A DNA stretch of 64,000 nucleotides from NCBI GenBank assembly GCA_016125185.1, contig WGMG01000006.1:806001-870000 (forward strand), in the 5' to 3' direction. This stretch comes from Armatimonadota bacterium (GTDB lineage Bacteria; Armatimonadota; Fimbriimonadia; Fimbriimonadales; Fimbriimonadaceae). A program made the translations under genes and the position numbers. Below the pieces are notes generated by a model, which was not told the origin of the DNA, ran no database searches, and saw only the letters and a program-made list of their open reading frames with translations. Shown here piece by piece: positions 1 to 8,978 of the stretch. The first letter of the stretch is position 1. Each line of letters opens with the position of its first letter.

Positions 1-135
1 GGGCGGCAGATGGATCCCGACGACACCTACACGGTTCGGTGGGTGTTTGTGATGAGCGAAAAGTCGAAGGCGACCGTGTTTCGGCTACGCGCCACGTCCG
101 AGGCCTACACCTGGGCATTCGACTTATCTAAGTAG
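1..135 (+). CDS. 3' end of an unknown protein (partial)
   Basis: The frame is open from the first base of the window to a TAG at 133-135, giving the last 44 residues (ends FDLSK). The alternation of charged and aromatic residues looks like beta strands, but no family is recognisable from so short a piece. It converges on kdpE, whose stop lies 42 bases further on. The start is outside the window. Confidence 0.5.
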   Translation, partial: GRQMDPDDTYTVRWVFVMSEKSKATVFRLRATSEAYTWAFDLSK

Positions 136-177
136 AACGCGGGCCCACGGTCGTTTGTTTGGGGTATCGACCAGGGC

Positions 178-870
178 TCAGCATTCATCGGGGCGGAGTC
201 GGTATCCGACTCCTGTCTCGGTTTGGATCAGGCGATGTTGGCCCGGTCCCGAGTCGATTTTTTGCCGCAGGTTGGCCATATGGACGCGAAGAGTATGGGT
301 CGAGTCTTCGAATGCAGGACCCCACACTTCGGTCAGGAGTTGCTTTTGGGTCACGACCTTACCGGCGTGTTGACAAAGAATCGACAGCAGTTTGTATTCG
401 ATCTGGGTCAGTCGAATCTCTTCGCCCGCAAGGGCGACGACGCGGGCGGCAAAGTCGACGCGAAGATCGCCGGCCTCGAAGACGGCGACATCGGGGGCGG
501 GTTTGGAATGTCGCAAGGCCACTCGCACACGCGCCATCAATTCACCGACTGAAAAGGGTTTCGTCAAGTAGTCGTCGGCACCCTGGTCGAGGGCTCCCAC
601 CTTGTCGTTCTCCTTCCCCCGAGCCGAAAGGACGATGATCGGTACAGTCGACCATTCGCGGATGCGGCGCAAGACCTCCAGGCCGTCGATATCCGGCAGG
701 CCGAGGTCCAGGAGAACGATTTCTGGATTCTTTTGCGCGACTAGTCGGATTCCCTCTTCGCCGGTGGCGGCCTCGTACCAGGTCGCCTCGTCGTCGCCCA
801 AGCTGGCGCGCAGGAACCGACGGATTGGCACCTCGTCTTCGATGACGACGAACCGGATCGGGTTATTCAC
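178..870 (-). CDS. kdpE: KdpE, potassium-response DNA-binding regulator
   Basis: OmpR-family response regulator of 230 residues, close to the usual 225. The receiver domain is residues 1-120, with the acidic pair E11/D12, phospho-acceptor D55 in LLDLGLP and the conserved K in LTKPF. The winged-helix DNA-binding domain occupies about 130-228 and ends RLRPDEC. I place the start at GTG 870, preceded by GGAGGG, so that it overlaps the kdpD stop by eight bases (GTGAATAA); the longer frame to 900 would run into kdpD. It is the last gene of the kdp operon and, by family knowledge, activates kdpFABC when phosphorylated by KdpD. Confidence 0.93.
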   Translation of the reverse strand: MNNPIRFVVIEDEVPIRRFLRASLGDDEATWYEAATGEEGIRLVAQKNPEIVLLDLGLPDIDGLEVLRRIREWSTVPIIVLSARGKENDKVGALDQGADDYLTKPFSVGELMARVRVALRHSKPAPDVAVFEAGDLRVDFAARVVALAGEEIRLTQIEYKLLSILCQHAGKVVTQKQLLTEVWGPAFEDSTHTLRVHMANLRQKIDSGPGQHRLIQTETGVGYRLRPDEC

Positions 871-3517
871 GGCCCTCCGATTTAGTGGGGGCAGGTTCAA
901 GAGGGAACTCGATGCGGAAATCGGCCCCGACCTTCGTGGGGACGATGGATATTCGGCCCTGATGGGCTTCGACCGCGGCTTTGCAAATCGCTAGCCCGAG
1001 GCCAAAGCCAGCCGAGGATCGCCCTCTGTACCGTTCGAAAACCTGCGCGCCAACTTCCTTAGGGATGCCTGGCCCATCGTCGATGACGTCGAGTTGGGCC
1101 GACCATCCGGCCTGACGAATCGTGACTTGAACGTGAGCGTCTCGTCCGGCGTGGCGGCTTGCGTTTTCGAGCAGGTTGACGATCACCTGCTCAAAAAGCA
1201 CGCCATCGGCTCGCACAAGCAATTGCCCACCCTCCACCTCGACCGAGACGGGATGGTCGAACAGGGATTCAGTGCGAAGAATGGCGGCGTTCACGATCTC
1301 TTCCAGATTATGCCAGTCGTAGTTGAGATCGATGGAGCCTCGAATCCTCGTCATGTCGAGAAGGTTTTGAACCAACCGGCTCATTCGCTCCGATTCTTCG
1401 ACGATCACCGATGCCAAGTCTTGCTGTTTGGCCGTCGCTTCGGCATTCGACTTTAAGATCGACGCCGCGCCAAGAATGGATGCCAGCGGAGTGCGCAGGT
1501 CGTGAGAGACCGAGCTGAGAAGGTCTCCGCGCAGTCGCTCCGTCTCGGCCTTCAGGGCGGCAACATGAGAGGCCTTGGCGAAGAACGCGCGCTCCAGCGC
1601 GGTCGAAAGCAGGCTTCCTACCGCTTCGATTAGGTGGCGACTCGACGTGTCGAGTTCGCGGTCGCTAAGTTGGACGGCGAATGCTCCGAAAGTCTCCTCC
1701 GATCCAGCGAGGGGAAGGTAGAAGCCTTCGGCACCGGAGAGCGTATCGGTCGATGCTCCGGCCGGCTTGCCGTGATCCACAACCCATCGTGCCACCGCCT
1801 GCTCCTTTTCCGTACTCTCAAACCCGTTTTCGGACGCAACCAAGGGCCCGAAGAGGCCCGCGCTTGAAATTCGTAAAACGGCAGAGTCGGCCCCAACGAG
1901 GGAGCGAATTTTGTCGATGGCGAGTTGCGCCATTTCGGTTTTGCTTCGCGTGCCCGCCAGCTTTTTGCTGAGATCGTACAGTGCGGCGGTGTTACGTTCG
2001 CGATCGGACGCCGCCCGCGAATGCTCCTTCAGACGCGATGTGAGCGAGCTAATCATCAGCGCCACCGCCAGCATGACGGCAAAAGTCAGAACATTCTGAA
2101 CGTCGCTGACCGCGAACGTGTGAATGGGCGGAACGAAGAAGAAGTTGAAGCAGGTTACGGCGAGAACGGCGCTCAGCATGGCCTCCCGGCGCGTGTGGCG
2201 AACCGAAACAATCGACGTTCCCAGCAGGTACAGCATGATGATGTTCGCGTGGCGAACTTCGTTGCCGATAAAGTGACCAATAACGGTTGCCAATGCGACG
2301 AGCAGGATGGTTTCGGCGATACCTTTGATGCTCCATGCACCTTCTCGTTGAGATCGTCGCAAGGGCGTGCCCGATGCTTCATCGCCGGTGATGATCAGAA
2401 CGTCGATATTGCCACTGCTCCGCACCGTATGGTCCACCACCGACCCGAAAACAATCTCCTTCCATCGCTGGCGAACCGGCTTGCCCATGACGATGGTCGT
2501 GACGTTCTCTTGTTGGGCGTAGGCGATGAGTTCGGAAACGATGTCGTCGCCGGCGAGGGTCGTGGTTTTGGCGCCTAGCTCCTCGGCTAGGCGCATGGCG
2601 GCATCCATTTCGGCTTGGGCTTGGGTGCCGATGCCTGCCTGTCTAGAGGAGGCGACGGTGACGGCTAAGAGATCGGCGTGGAGGCTGTTGGCGAGCCGCC
2701 GCGCGGCCCGGACGACTTTCGACGCCATTCGGCTGGGGGCGACACAAACGAGGATGCGCTCGCTAGCGTGCCACGGCTCGGTCGTTTTGGTGAGCGATCT
2801 AGTTTTGCGGAGTTCCTGATCGACCCGCTCGGCGGTTTGACGCAGGGCGAGTTCTCGAAGCGCGAGAAGATTTCCTTTCTTAAAGAAGCCCTGCAGAGCC
2901 TGCTCGATCTTCTCGGGCACATAGATTTTGCCGTCCTGTAGGCGTTGTTGGAGTTGCTCGGGCGGAATGTCGATCAGCTCGATCTCGTCAGCGCGTTCGA
3001 TGAATGAGTCTGGAACGGTTTCCTGGACGAAGATGCCGGTGACCTGGGCGACGACGTCGCGCAGACTCTCGATGTGCTGGATATTGACGGTGGTCCAAAC
3101 GCCAATTCCGGCATCCAGAAGCTCTTCGATGTCCTGAAAACGTTTGGCATGGCGCGATTCGGGCGCGTTGGTGTGGGCCAATTCGTCCACCAACACAATC
3201 TCTGGCTTGCGGGTTAGGGCCGAGTCAATATCGAACTCTTTGATCTCGATTCCACGATGCTCAATGACGCGCGGGGGCAGTGACTCAAGGTTCTGGGCGA
3301 GCGCTTCGGTCTCTTTGCGGCCGTGCATCTCCAGATAGCCGATAACGATCTCTTGCCCCCTCTCACGAGCCTCTTGGGCATTGGACAGCATGCTATAGGT
3401 TTTGCCTACGCCAGCGGCCATACCGAGGAAGATTTTGAGGCGTCCCTTGGCTCGCTGAACCTTGTGTTCGGCGACGATATCGAGCAATTCGTCGGCGTCA
3501 GGGCGAATGTCAGACAT
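863..3517 (-). CDS. kdpD: KdpD, potassium/turgor sensor histidine kinase
   Basis: 884 residues, near the E. coli length of 894. N-terminal KdpD domain with Walker A (AAGVGKT near residue 36-42) and the LVDELAHTNAPES motif; a universal-stress-protein-like domain about 250-370; four closely packed membrane segments about 395-500; a GAF-like region; then the kinase core with H672 in SHDLRTPL, N box NLLENASRHA, and G boxes DDGPGIP and GFGLGLAICK. All catalytic motifs look intact. It starts 45 bases after the kdpC stop and overlaps kdpE. By family knowledge it senses low potassium or ionic stress and phosphorylates KdpE. ATG 3517 is the only good start. Confidence 0.95.
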   Translation of the reverse strand: MSDIRPDADELLDIVAEHKVQRAKGRLKIFLGMAAGVGKTYSMLSNAQEARERGQEIVIGYLEMHGRKETEALAQNLESLPPRVIEHRGIEIKEFDIDSALTRKPEIVLVDELAHTNAPESRHAKRFQDIEELLDAGIGVWTTVNIQHIESLRDVVAQVTGIFVQETVPDSFIERADEIELIDIPPEQLQQRLQDGKIYVPEKIEQALQGFFKKGNLLALRELALRQTAERVDQELRKTRSLTKTTEPWHASERILVCVAPSRMASKVVRAARRLANSLHADLLAVTVASSRQAGIGTQAQAEMDAAMRLAEELGAKTTTLAGDDIVSELIAYAQQENVTTIVMGKPVRQRWKEIVFGSVVDHTVRSSGNIDVLIITGDEASGTPLRRSQREGAWSIKGIAETILLVALATVIGHFIGNEVRHANIIMLYLLGTSIVSVRHTRREAMLSAVLAVTCFNFFFVPPIHTFAVSDVQNVLTFAVMLAVALMISSLTSRLKEHSRAASDRERNTAALYDLSKKLAGTRSKTEMAQLAIDKIRSLVGADSAVLRISSAGLFGPLVASENGFESTEKEQAVARWVVDHGKPAGASTDTLSGAEGFYLPLAGSEETFGAFAVQLSDRELDTSSRHLIEAVGSLLSTALERAFFAKASHVAALKAETERLRGDLLSSVSHDLRTPLASILGAASILKSNAEATAKQQDLASVIVEESERMSRLVQNLLDMTRIRGSIDLNYDWHNLEEIVNAAILRTESLFDHPVSVEVEGGQLLVRADGVLFEQVIVNLLENASRHAGRDAHVQVTIRQAGWSAQLDVIDDGPGIPKEVGAQVFERYRGRSSAGFGLGLAICKAAVEAHQGRISIVPTKVGADFRIEFPLEPAPTKSEGRE

Positions 3518-3562
3518 GGATGGACCAGCAAGGTTTACTGCAGAAAGTTACCATTTTCTGGT

Positions 3563-4141
3563 TCATGAGCCAGACTTGAGATCGTCGAGGGCCAAATTGA
3601 ATTCGAGAACATTGACCACCGGCTCGCCGAGAACGCCGAGAGTCGGCGCAATCGTGTGATCCAGGACAAGCCGCTTGACGGTGGCATCAGGTAGACCGCG
3701 CGCCTTGGCGATGCGATGTACTTGGTACAGGGCTGCCTCGACGGAAATGTGCGGATCGAGCCCGCTTGCCGAGGAAGTCACCAATTCGGTTGGTACCAGA
3801 GCGGTGTTCGAGGGGTCCGCGTCGCGATAGGTCTTGACCGAAGCAGTCAGCCGGTCTTTCAGCGCTGGGTTCGTCGGGCCAAGATTGCTTCCGCTGGATG
3901 CCGCCGCGTTGTAGGGCGTCGGGGACGTGGCCGAAGGGCGTCCCCATAAGTATTTGGGCTCATCGAACGGCTGGCCGATGAGTCTGGAACCAACCACCTT
4001 TCCTCTGCTAACGATCAGCGAACCATTGGCTTGGCTCTTGAAAGCGGTTTGGGCGATGGCCGTGACCGCGAGGGGGTAGAGAACGCCAGTCAGAATCGTG
4101 AGAACAACGAAAATGCGAATCGCGATGATAAGGTCTTTCAT
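3563..4141 (-). CDS. kdpC: KdpC, potassium-transporting ATPase C subunit
   Basis: 192 residues, the usual size. A single N-terminal membrane segment (about residues 7-30, [18 protein letters not shown]) is followed by a periplasmic domain with family features such as [29 protein letters not shown] and the C-terminal [15 protein letters not shown]. The ATG overlaps the kdpB stop as ATGA, which points to translational coupling. KdpC assists assembly and ATP binding of the KdpFABC pump at the inner membrane. Confidence 0.94.
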   Translation of the reverse strand: MKDLIIAIRIFVVLTILTGVLYPLAVTAIAQTAFKSQANGSLIVSRGKVVGSRLIGQPFDEPKYLWGRPSATSPTPYNAAASSGSNLGPTNPALKDRLTASVKTYRDADPSNTALVPTELVTSSASGLDPHISVEAALYQVHRIAKARGLPDATVKRLVLDHTIAPTLGVLGEPVVNVLEFNLALDDLKSGS

Positions 4142-6195
4142 TTGAAGAACAATCCGACGATGATGTCGATCAGCTTGATGCCGACGAACGGAACGACGAT
4201 GCCGCCAAGGCCATAAACGAGCAGGTTTTCTTTCAGCACTTTGTCGGCACCGGCCGGTTTGTACTTGAGGCCTCGCAAGGCGAGCGGAACCAGCCCGATA
4301 ATGACCAGAGCGTTGAAGATCACTGCGCTGAGGATGGCGCTCTCGGGCGATTTCAGGCCCATGATGTTCAGAACCCGCAACTGCGGATAGGTAACGGCGA
4401 AGGCGGCGGGAATGATGGCGAAGTACTTCGCAATGTCGTTAGCGATGCTGAAGGTGGTCAGTGAGCCACGAGTCATCAGAAGCTGTTTGCCTGTCTCAAC
4501 GATTTCGATGAGTTTGGTCGGATTACTGTCGAGGTCCACCATGTTTCCCGCCTCCTTGGCGGCCTGGGTTCCGGTGTTCATCGCTACCGCCACATCGGCT
4601 TGGGCGAGGGCGGGGGCATCGTTGGTGCCGTCCCCGGTCATCGCCACGAGTCGCCCGCCTTCCTGATATTCACGGATGAGCTTAAGCTTGGCTTCGGGAG
4701 TGGCCTCGGCAAGGAAGTCGTCGACGCCGGACTCAGCCGCGATGGCCGCCGCCGTCATCGGGTTGTCGCCGGTGATCATCACGGTCTTGATACCCATCTG
4801 GCGAAGCTCGGCAAATCGTTCTTTGATGCCACCTTTGACAATATCCTTCAGGTAAATCACACCGAGCACCCTGCCGTTTTCAGCCACCACCAGCGGGGTG
4901 CCGCCTGCCTTCGAAATCTCTTCCACCTTGGCCTGGATTTCGCTGGGGAAGGTGCCTCCAGACGATTCGACCCACTTTCGAATGGCATCCTGGGCACCTT
5001 TCCGGAGTTCGATCCCTTCGAAATTCACACCGGACATGCGGGTTTGGGCCGTGAAAGGTACGAAATGTTCGCCCGCGACCTCTCGGCCCCGGATTCCATA
5101 TTTCTCTTTGGCGAGCACGACGATGCTCCGTCCCTCGGGGGTTTCGTCGGCCAGGCTGGACAGTTGAGCCTTCTCGGCGAACTCTACTTCGGCGACACCT
5201 GGGGCCGGGATGAACTCGGATGCCTGCCGGTTTCCTAGCGTGATCGTGCCGGTTTTGTCGAGGAGGAGCACGTCCACGTCACCTGCCGCCTCGACCGCAC
5301 GCCCGCTGGTGGCGATGACGTTTTTGCGCAGGAGCCGGTCCATGCCGGCAATGCCGATCGCGCTCAAGAGTCCACCGATGGTGGTGGGGATGAGGCAGAC
5401 GAGCAGAGCGACGATGACGGTCACGCTCACGGGCTGACCCTGATTGGCCGACTGCACGGCGTAGAGCGAGAAGGGAATGAGGGTGGCACAAGCCAAGAGA
5501 AAGACGATCGTTAGCGCCGAGAGCAGGATGCTTAGGGCAATTTCGTTTGGTGTTTTCTGGCGTTTGGAGCCCTCCACCATCGCGATCATTCGGTCCAGGA
5601 AGCTCTCGCCGGGATTGGCCGAAATTCTGACCACGATCCAGTCGCTGAGAACCCGCGTGCCGCCGGTGACCGCGCTGCGGTCGCCGCCGGATTCGCGAAT
5701 GACCGGCGCGGATTCGCCGGTGATCGCGCTTTCGTCCACCGTTGCCACTCCTTCCGTGACATCGCCATCTCCGGGGATGAAGTCACCAGCTTCCACGAGT
5801 ACGTAGTCGTCTTTACGAAGGGCGCTGGCCGAAACCGATGTAAATTCCGATCGATCTTGGGGAGAGGAGAGTTTTTTCGCCGGAACATCTTTCTTGGCGC
5901 TCTTGAGGGCGTCGGCCTGTGCTTTTCCGCGACCTTCGGCCATGGCTTCGGCGAAGTTCGCGAAGAGAACCGTGAACCAGAGCCACAGGGCGATGGAAAG
6001 GATGAATGCAGGGGAGGCTTCGCCCTTTCCGACAAGCGACTGAATCCACAGACCAGTCGTGAGAATCGAGCCGACGAACACGACAAACATGACCGGGTTC
6101 TTCACTTGAAGGCGCGGATTTAATTTGCGAAGAGCGTCGATGACGGCTCGCTTGACCTGAGCGCCATCGAACATGGCTTGAGATTGATTGGACAT
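4138..6195 (-). CDS. kdpB: KdpB, P-type ATPase catalytic subunit
   Basis: P-type ATPase of 685 residues (E. coli 682). Visible motifs are TGES in the actuator domain, the phosphorylation site DKTGT, and the hinge motif [10 protein letters not shown], with membrane helices before, between and after them. The frame stays open upstream to 6417, but that part is the shadow of kdpA; the real ATG at 6195 overlaps the kdpA stop as TAATG and gives the expected MSNQSQ...[15 protein letters not shown] beginning. It hydrolyses ATP to drive high-affinity K+ uptake through KdpA. Confidence 0.95.
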   Translation of the reverse strand: MSNQSQAMFDGAQVKRAVIDALRKLNPRLQVKNPVMFVVFVGSILTTGLWIQSLVGKGEASPAFILSIALWLWFTVLFANFAEAMAEGRGKAQADALKSAKKDVPAKKLSSPQDRSEFTSVSASALRKDDYVLVEAGDFIPGDGDVTEGVATVDESAITGESAPVIRESGGDRSAVTGGTRVLSDWIVVRISANPGESFLDRMIAMVEGSKRQKTPNEIALSILLSALTIVFLLACATLIPFSLYAVQSANQGQPVSVTVIVALLVCLIPTTIGGLLSAIGIAGMDRLLRKNVIATSGRAVEAAGDVDVLLLDKTGTITLGNRQASEFIPAPGVAEVEFAEKAQLSSLADETPEGRSIVVLAKEKYGIRGREVAGEHFVPFTAQTRMSGVNFEGIELRKGAQDAIRKWVESSGGTFPSEIQAKVEEISKAGGTPLVVAENGRVLGVIYLKDIVKGGIKERFAELRQMGIKTVMITGDNPMTAAAIAAESGVDDFLAEATPEAKLKLIREYQEGGRLVAMTGDGTNDAPALAQADVAVAMNTGTQAAKEAGNMVDLDSNPTKLIEIVETGKQLLMTRGSLTTFSIANDIAKYFAIIPAAFAVTYPQLRVLNIMGLKSPESAILSAVIFNALVIIGLVPLALRGLKYKPAGADKVLKENLLVYGLGGIVVPFVGIKLIDIIVGLFFK

Positions 6196-7916
6196 TATTT
6201 GACACCAGCCATTTGAAGATGTTCGACGACTGGACCGAGAGCGAGTGCGGGTACGAAGGTGAGAGCCCCAACGAGGAGAACGGTTCCGCACAAGAGGATG
6301 ACGAAGAGGGGGGTGTGGGTTGGCAAAGTTCCCGGTCCGGTGGGCACAACCTTCTTCTTTGCCAACGATCCGGCGATAGCAAGGACGGGAATGATGATCC
6401 AGAATCGGCTGATCCACATGATGATGCCGCCAAGGAAATTGTGGAAAGGCACGTTGGCGTTAAAGCCAGCGAACGCCGAGCCATTGTTGTTACCCATGCT
6501 GGAGTAGGCGTACAGGACCTGGCTGAATCCGTGCGCGCCGGGGTTGCTCATGCTAGTCTGGGCCGCCCCGCTGACGAGGGGGATGGCCGTTCCCAACAGC
6601 ACGAGACAGCAGGGAATGAGGATGACGAGTGAAGCCATTTTCATCTCGTACGGCTCGATTTTCTTACCGATGTACTCGGGTGTGCGGCCAACCATGAGTC
6701 CGGCGATGAACACGGCAATGATGGCAAAGATCAGCATTCCGTAGAGACCGCAGCCGACGCCGCCAAAGACGACCTCGCCAAGCTGGATCATGGCTAGCGG
6801 CATCATGCCGCCGAGTGGCGTGAACGAGTCGTGCATCGAGTTCACCGAACCATTGCTGGCGGCGGTGGTGGCCACCGCCCACAGGGCCGAATTTTCGATG
6901 CCGAGCCGTGATTCCTTGCCTTCCCAGTTCGCGGTTGTTGTGAGGCCAACGTCCTTGAACATGGGGTTTCCACCATGCTCCGCGATGTTGCACGGAATGA
7001 GGAAAAGGGCAAAGAGGATCGTCATGGCGGCGAGAATGGCCCACCCTTGTCGGCGGTCCTTCAACATCTCGCCGAACGTGATACACAACGCGGCGGGAAT
7101 CAATAGGATGGCGAGGCATTCGAGAAAATTGGTAAGTGGGGTCGGATTCTCGAAGGGGTGGGCTGAGTTGACGTTGAAGAAGCCCCCGCCGTTCGTCCCT
7201 AACTGCTTGATCGCGATTTGCGATGCGGCGGGTCCAACCGCGATGGTCTGATCCGCAACCGTTTTGCCGTCGGCACCCTTGATTGGGTTGATTAGACTAG
7301 CGGTTTCGTACCGATGGAAGGTTTGAACCACGCCCTGGCTGGCCAACACGACGCCAAAGAGCAGGGAAAGAGGAAGCAGGATATAGAGCGTGCTTCGGGT
7401 TAAGTCGACCCAAAAGTTTCCAAGTTTGCTTGACTCGCGTGACCGTAAGCCACGGATCAGCGCGGCAAGAACGGCAATTCCGGTTGCGGCGCTGACGAAA
7501 TTCTGAACCCCAAGACCGACCATTTGGGTGAGGTAGCTCATCGTCGATTCTCCGCCGTAACCCTGCCAGTTGGTATTGGTGGCAAAGCTGGTGGCGGTAT
7601 TGAAGGACGAGTCCGCTGTGACGGCAGGCATTCCGGCTGGATTAAGCGGTAGGAATCCTTGGAGGCGCTGAAGAAGATAGACGACGACTGCACCGATGAG
7701 ATTGAATAGGACGACGGCGACCGCATACGACTTCCATGTCTGCTCCCGGTCGGGATCGACGCCGCTAAGCCGGTACAGAAGCCCCTCCAGCCATCCCAGC
7801 GGCTTGAGGAGAAAGTGTGGCTTTCCGTCGAGGACTCGGGCCATGAAAACCCCAAGAGGCTTGGCGCAAGCCAGGAGAACGGCCACGTAGAGGACAATTT
7901 GAATCCATCCCGACAT
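6195..7916 (-). CDS. kdpA: KdpA, potassium channel-like subunit
   Basis: 573 residues with about ten hydrophobic segments, slightly longer than E. coli KdpA (557). Selectivity-filter-type sequences can be seen, including [18 protein letters not shown] and [13 protein letters not shown]. It binds and passes K+ in the KdpFABC complex. The start codon overlaps the stop of the tiny kdpF gene (TGATG), and the stop overlaps the kdpB start. The operon order F-A-B-C-D-E is canonical. Confidence 0.95.
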   Translation of the reverse strand: MSGWIQIVLYVAVLLACAKPLGVFMARVLDGKPHFLLKPLGWLEGLLYRLSGVDPDREQTWKSYAVAVVLFNLIGAVVVYLLQRLQGFLPLNPAGMPAVTADSSFNTATSFATNTNWQGYGGESTMSYLTQMVGLGVQNFVSAATGIAVLAALIRGLRSRESSKLGNFWVDLTRSTLYILLPLSLLFGVVLASQGVVQTFHRYETASLINPIKGADGKTVADQTIAVGPAASQIAIKQLGTNGGGFFNVNSAHPFENPTPLTNFLECLAILLIPAALCITFGEMLKDRRQGWAILAAMTILFALFLIPCNIAEHGGNPMFKDVGLTTTANWEGKESRLGIENSALWAVATTAASNGSVNSMHDSFTPLGGMMPLAMIQLGEVVFGGVGCGLYGMLIFAIIAVFIAGLMVGRTPEYIGKKIEPYEMKMASLVILIPCCLVLLGTAIPLVSGAAQTSMSNPGAHGFSQVLYAYSSMGNNNGSAFAGFNANVPFHNFLGGIIMWISRFWIIIPVLAIAGSLAKKKVVPTGPGTLPTHTPLFVILLCGTVLLVGALTFVPALALGPVVEHLQMAGVK

Positions 7917-8002
7917 CAGAATGCCTCCGGCTTCAGCATTGCGAAGAAGAGATAAATAAGGAGGAGCAAGCAGAGGACGCCTGCAACGAGGTACAGGCTC
8001 AT
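7916..8002 (-). CDS. kdpF: KdpF-like single-helix subunit
   Basis: 28 codons, too short for routine gene calling. The translation is a single hydrophobic helix beginning MSLYLVAGVLCLLLLIYL and ending with the MLKPEAF tail, which matches the known KdpF pattern (YL...A.L.PE.F). Its stop overlaps the kdpA start, and its start overlaps the stop of the next upstream small ORF. In E. coli KdpF stabilises the Kdp complex. Position, overlaps and C-terminal motif make this a confident call despite the size. Confidence 0.85.
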   Translation of the reverse strand: MSLYLVAGVLCLLLLIYLFFAMLKPEAF

Positions 8003-8097
8003 GGTTGTCCCTTTCCTAGACGCTCGCACCCCTTGATGAGGGCCAAAGATGCGAAGGCAAGCAGGATAAGTCCGCCGATTGCCGCGAGATCACTCAT
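7999..8097 (-). CDS. 32-residue membrane peptide heading the kdp operon
   Basis: A short frame starting MSDLAAIGGLILLAFASLAL and finishing KGCERLGKGQP, i.e. one hydrophobic helix followed by a basic tail with the signature GCERL. Its TGA overlaps the kdpF ATG (ATGA), which argues that it is translated. I recall similar one-helix ORFs with a G/F-C-D/E-R-L motif in front of kdpF in other phyla; that is memory, not a search. GAAGG lies just before the ATG. Function unknown; a second small accessory peptide of the Kdp pump is the natural inference. Confidence 0.65.
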   Translation of the reverse strand: MSDLAAIGGLILLAFASLALIKGCERLGKGQP

Positions 8098-8132
8098 GCC
8101 TTCAGAGTGGCGGCGGCGAACTGCAAGCCCGT

Positions 8133-8169
8133 GTCAAGGCCGAATGAGCGACGTCAAGATTTCGTCAAG
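8133..8169 (-). promoter_or_regulatory. Candidate KdpE-binding direct repeats
   Basis: On the minus strand the hexamer CTTGAC occurs three times in the same orientation, at 8133-8138, 8153-8158 and 8164-8169. The spacings of 11 and 20 bases are about one and two helical turns, and the array lies 36-72 bases before the first start codon of the kdp operon. OmpR-family regulators bind such tandem half-sites, so KdpE is the obvious candidate. No convincing -10 box was identified. Confidence 0.4.
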
Positions 8170-8177
8170 AAAGGTGA

Positions 8178-8214
8178 GAGCCCCGAGTTTGGAGTGGGAA
8201 ACAAACCGGGGCTC
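8178..8214 (-). terminator. Hairpin after the glycine-rich stress-protein gene
   Basis: Inverted repeat GAGCCCCG (8178-8185) / CGGGGCTC (8207-8214) with a 21-base loop, downstream of the minus-strand gene that ends at 8265. The minus-strand tail after the stem (TCACCTTTCTT) is only mildly T-rich, so it may act as a weak terminator or as an mRNA-stabilising hairpin in front of the kdp promoter region. Confidence 0.4.
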
Positions 8215-8264
8215 GTTTTGGAGTGTTAGTTGGGTCTTTGACTTGAGAGAGGGAGCCAAAGTCG

Positions 8265-8846
8265 TTATTGCTTGAGGGCTGGGCTGTACCGGCTGATATT
8301 TTCAGCGTGATATTTGGCCAGCAGGCTCTCAACCTCATAGTTGGTCAGCATGCCTTGGATGCCGATGGCGATGAGGGCACCGCCCTTCTCAACCGTTTCG
8401 TGGAATTCATAGGCGGCGTTTTCGGGGACACCTTGGTCTTTCAGGAAACCAACCACACCTCCCGCGATGACACCTGCTCCGGTGGTCGCCGCTGCGGCGG
8501 CAATGGCGATAGCCAATGCACCTCCACCAAGCACGATTCCGATTCCAGGAAGGAAGACGGCGGCGAGGGCCGCGACGACCCCGACCCCGAGGCCGACCCC
8601 TGCGCCCGCCAAGGCGCCCGATTCAGCGTCGGCTCCCGTGGTGGTCGTGATGCCGGTCTTGGCGTGAATCTCAAGGTCCCTGAGGTTCAGATTCTCGCCA
8701 GCCGAGTAATTTGAGAGGCGACCGGAATGGCTCTCGTTGGCGATGAGGCTGACATCTTTCGGTTTCACGCCGTGGTCCAAAAGGGCTCCAATCGCCCGCT
8801 CAGCGTCCGTCATATTGTGGAACGATGCGTAGATCGTATGGGTCAT
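8265..8846 (-). CDS. General-stress 17M/DUF1269-type glycine-zipper protein
   Basis: 193 residues. The first 40 residues (YASFHNMTDAERAIGALLDHG, VSLIAN) resemble the GSP17M/YflT-like heavy-metal-fold domain, in which two paired residues are separated by a small alpha/beta unit. Residues about 80-140 form a very Gly/Ala-rich stretch (GALAGAGVGLGVGVVAALAA) compatible with a glycine-zipper membrane-associating segment. A second alpha/beta part follows (YEFHETVEKGGALIAIG). AAGGAG precedes the ATG by six bases. Such proteins are commonly stress-induced; the precise role is unknown. It is monocistronic by spacing. Confidence 0.7.
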   Translation of the reverse strand: MTHTIYASFHNMTDAERAIGALLDHGVKPKDVSLIANESHSGRLSNYSAGENLNLRDLEIHAKTGITTTTGADAESGALAGAGVGLGVGVVAALAAVFLPGIGIVLGGGALAIAIAAAAATTGAGVIAGGVVGFLKDQGVPENAAYEFHETVEKGGALIAIGIQGMLTNYEVESLLAKYHAENISRYSPALKQ

Positions 8847-8978
8847 GGTTGTCTCCTTGGTGGGGCTGTAGCCCAGCCAGGTCTTTGTAACCTTATGGAC
8901 GTCATCCTAAACGCATGACACACGGACAGGACCGTTAGTCCCGGTTCCTGTGGTGGCGGGTGGCCAATGTGCGGCAAC

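Noticed and set aside
6196-6417. 74-codon N-terminal extension of kdpB
   Set aside because: It lies wholly in kdpA, is Arg/Ser-rich, and the ATG at 6195 gives the normal KdpB start and length.
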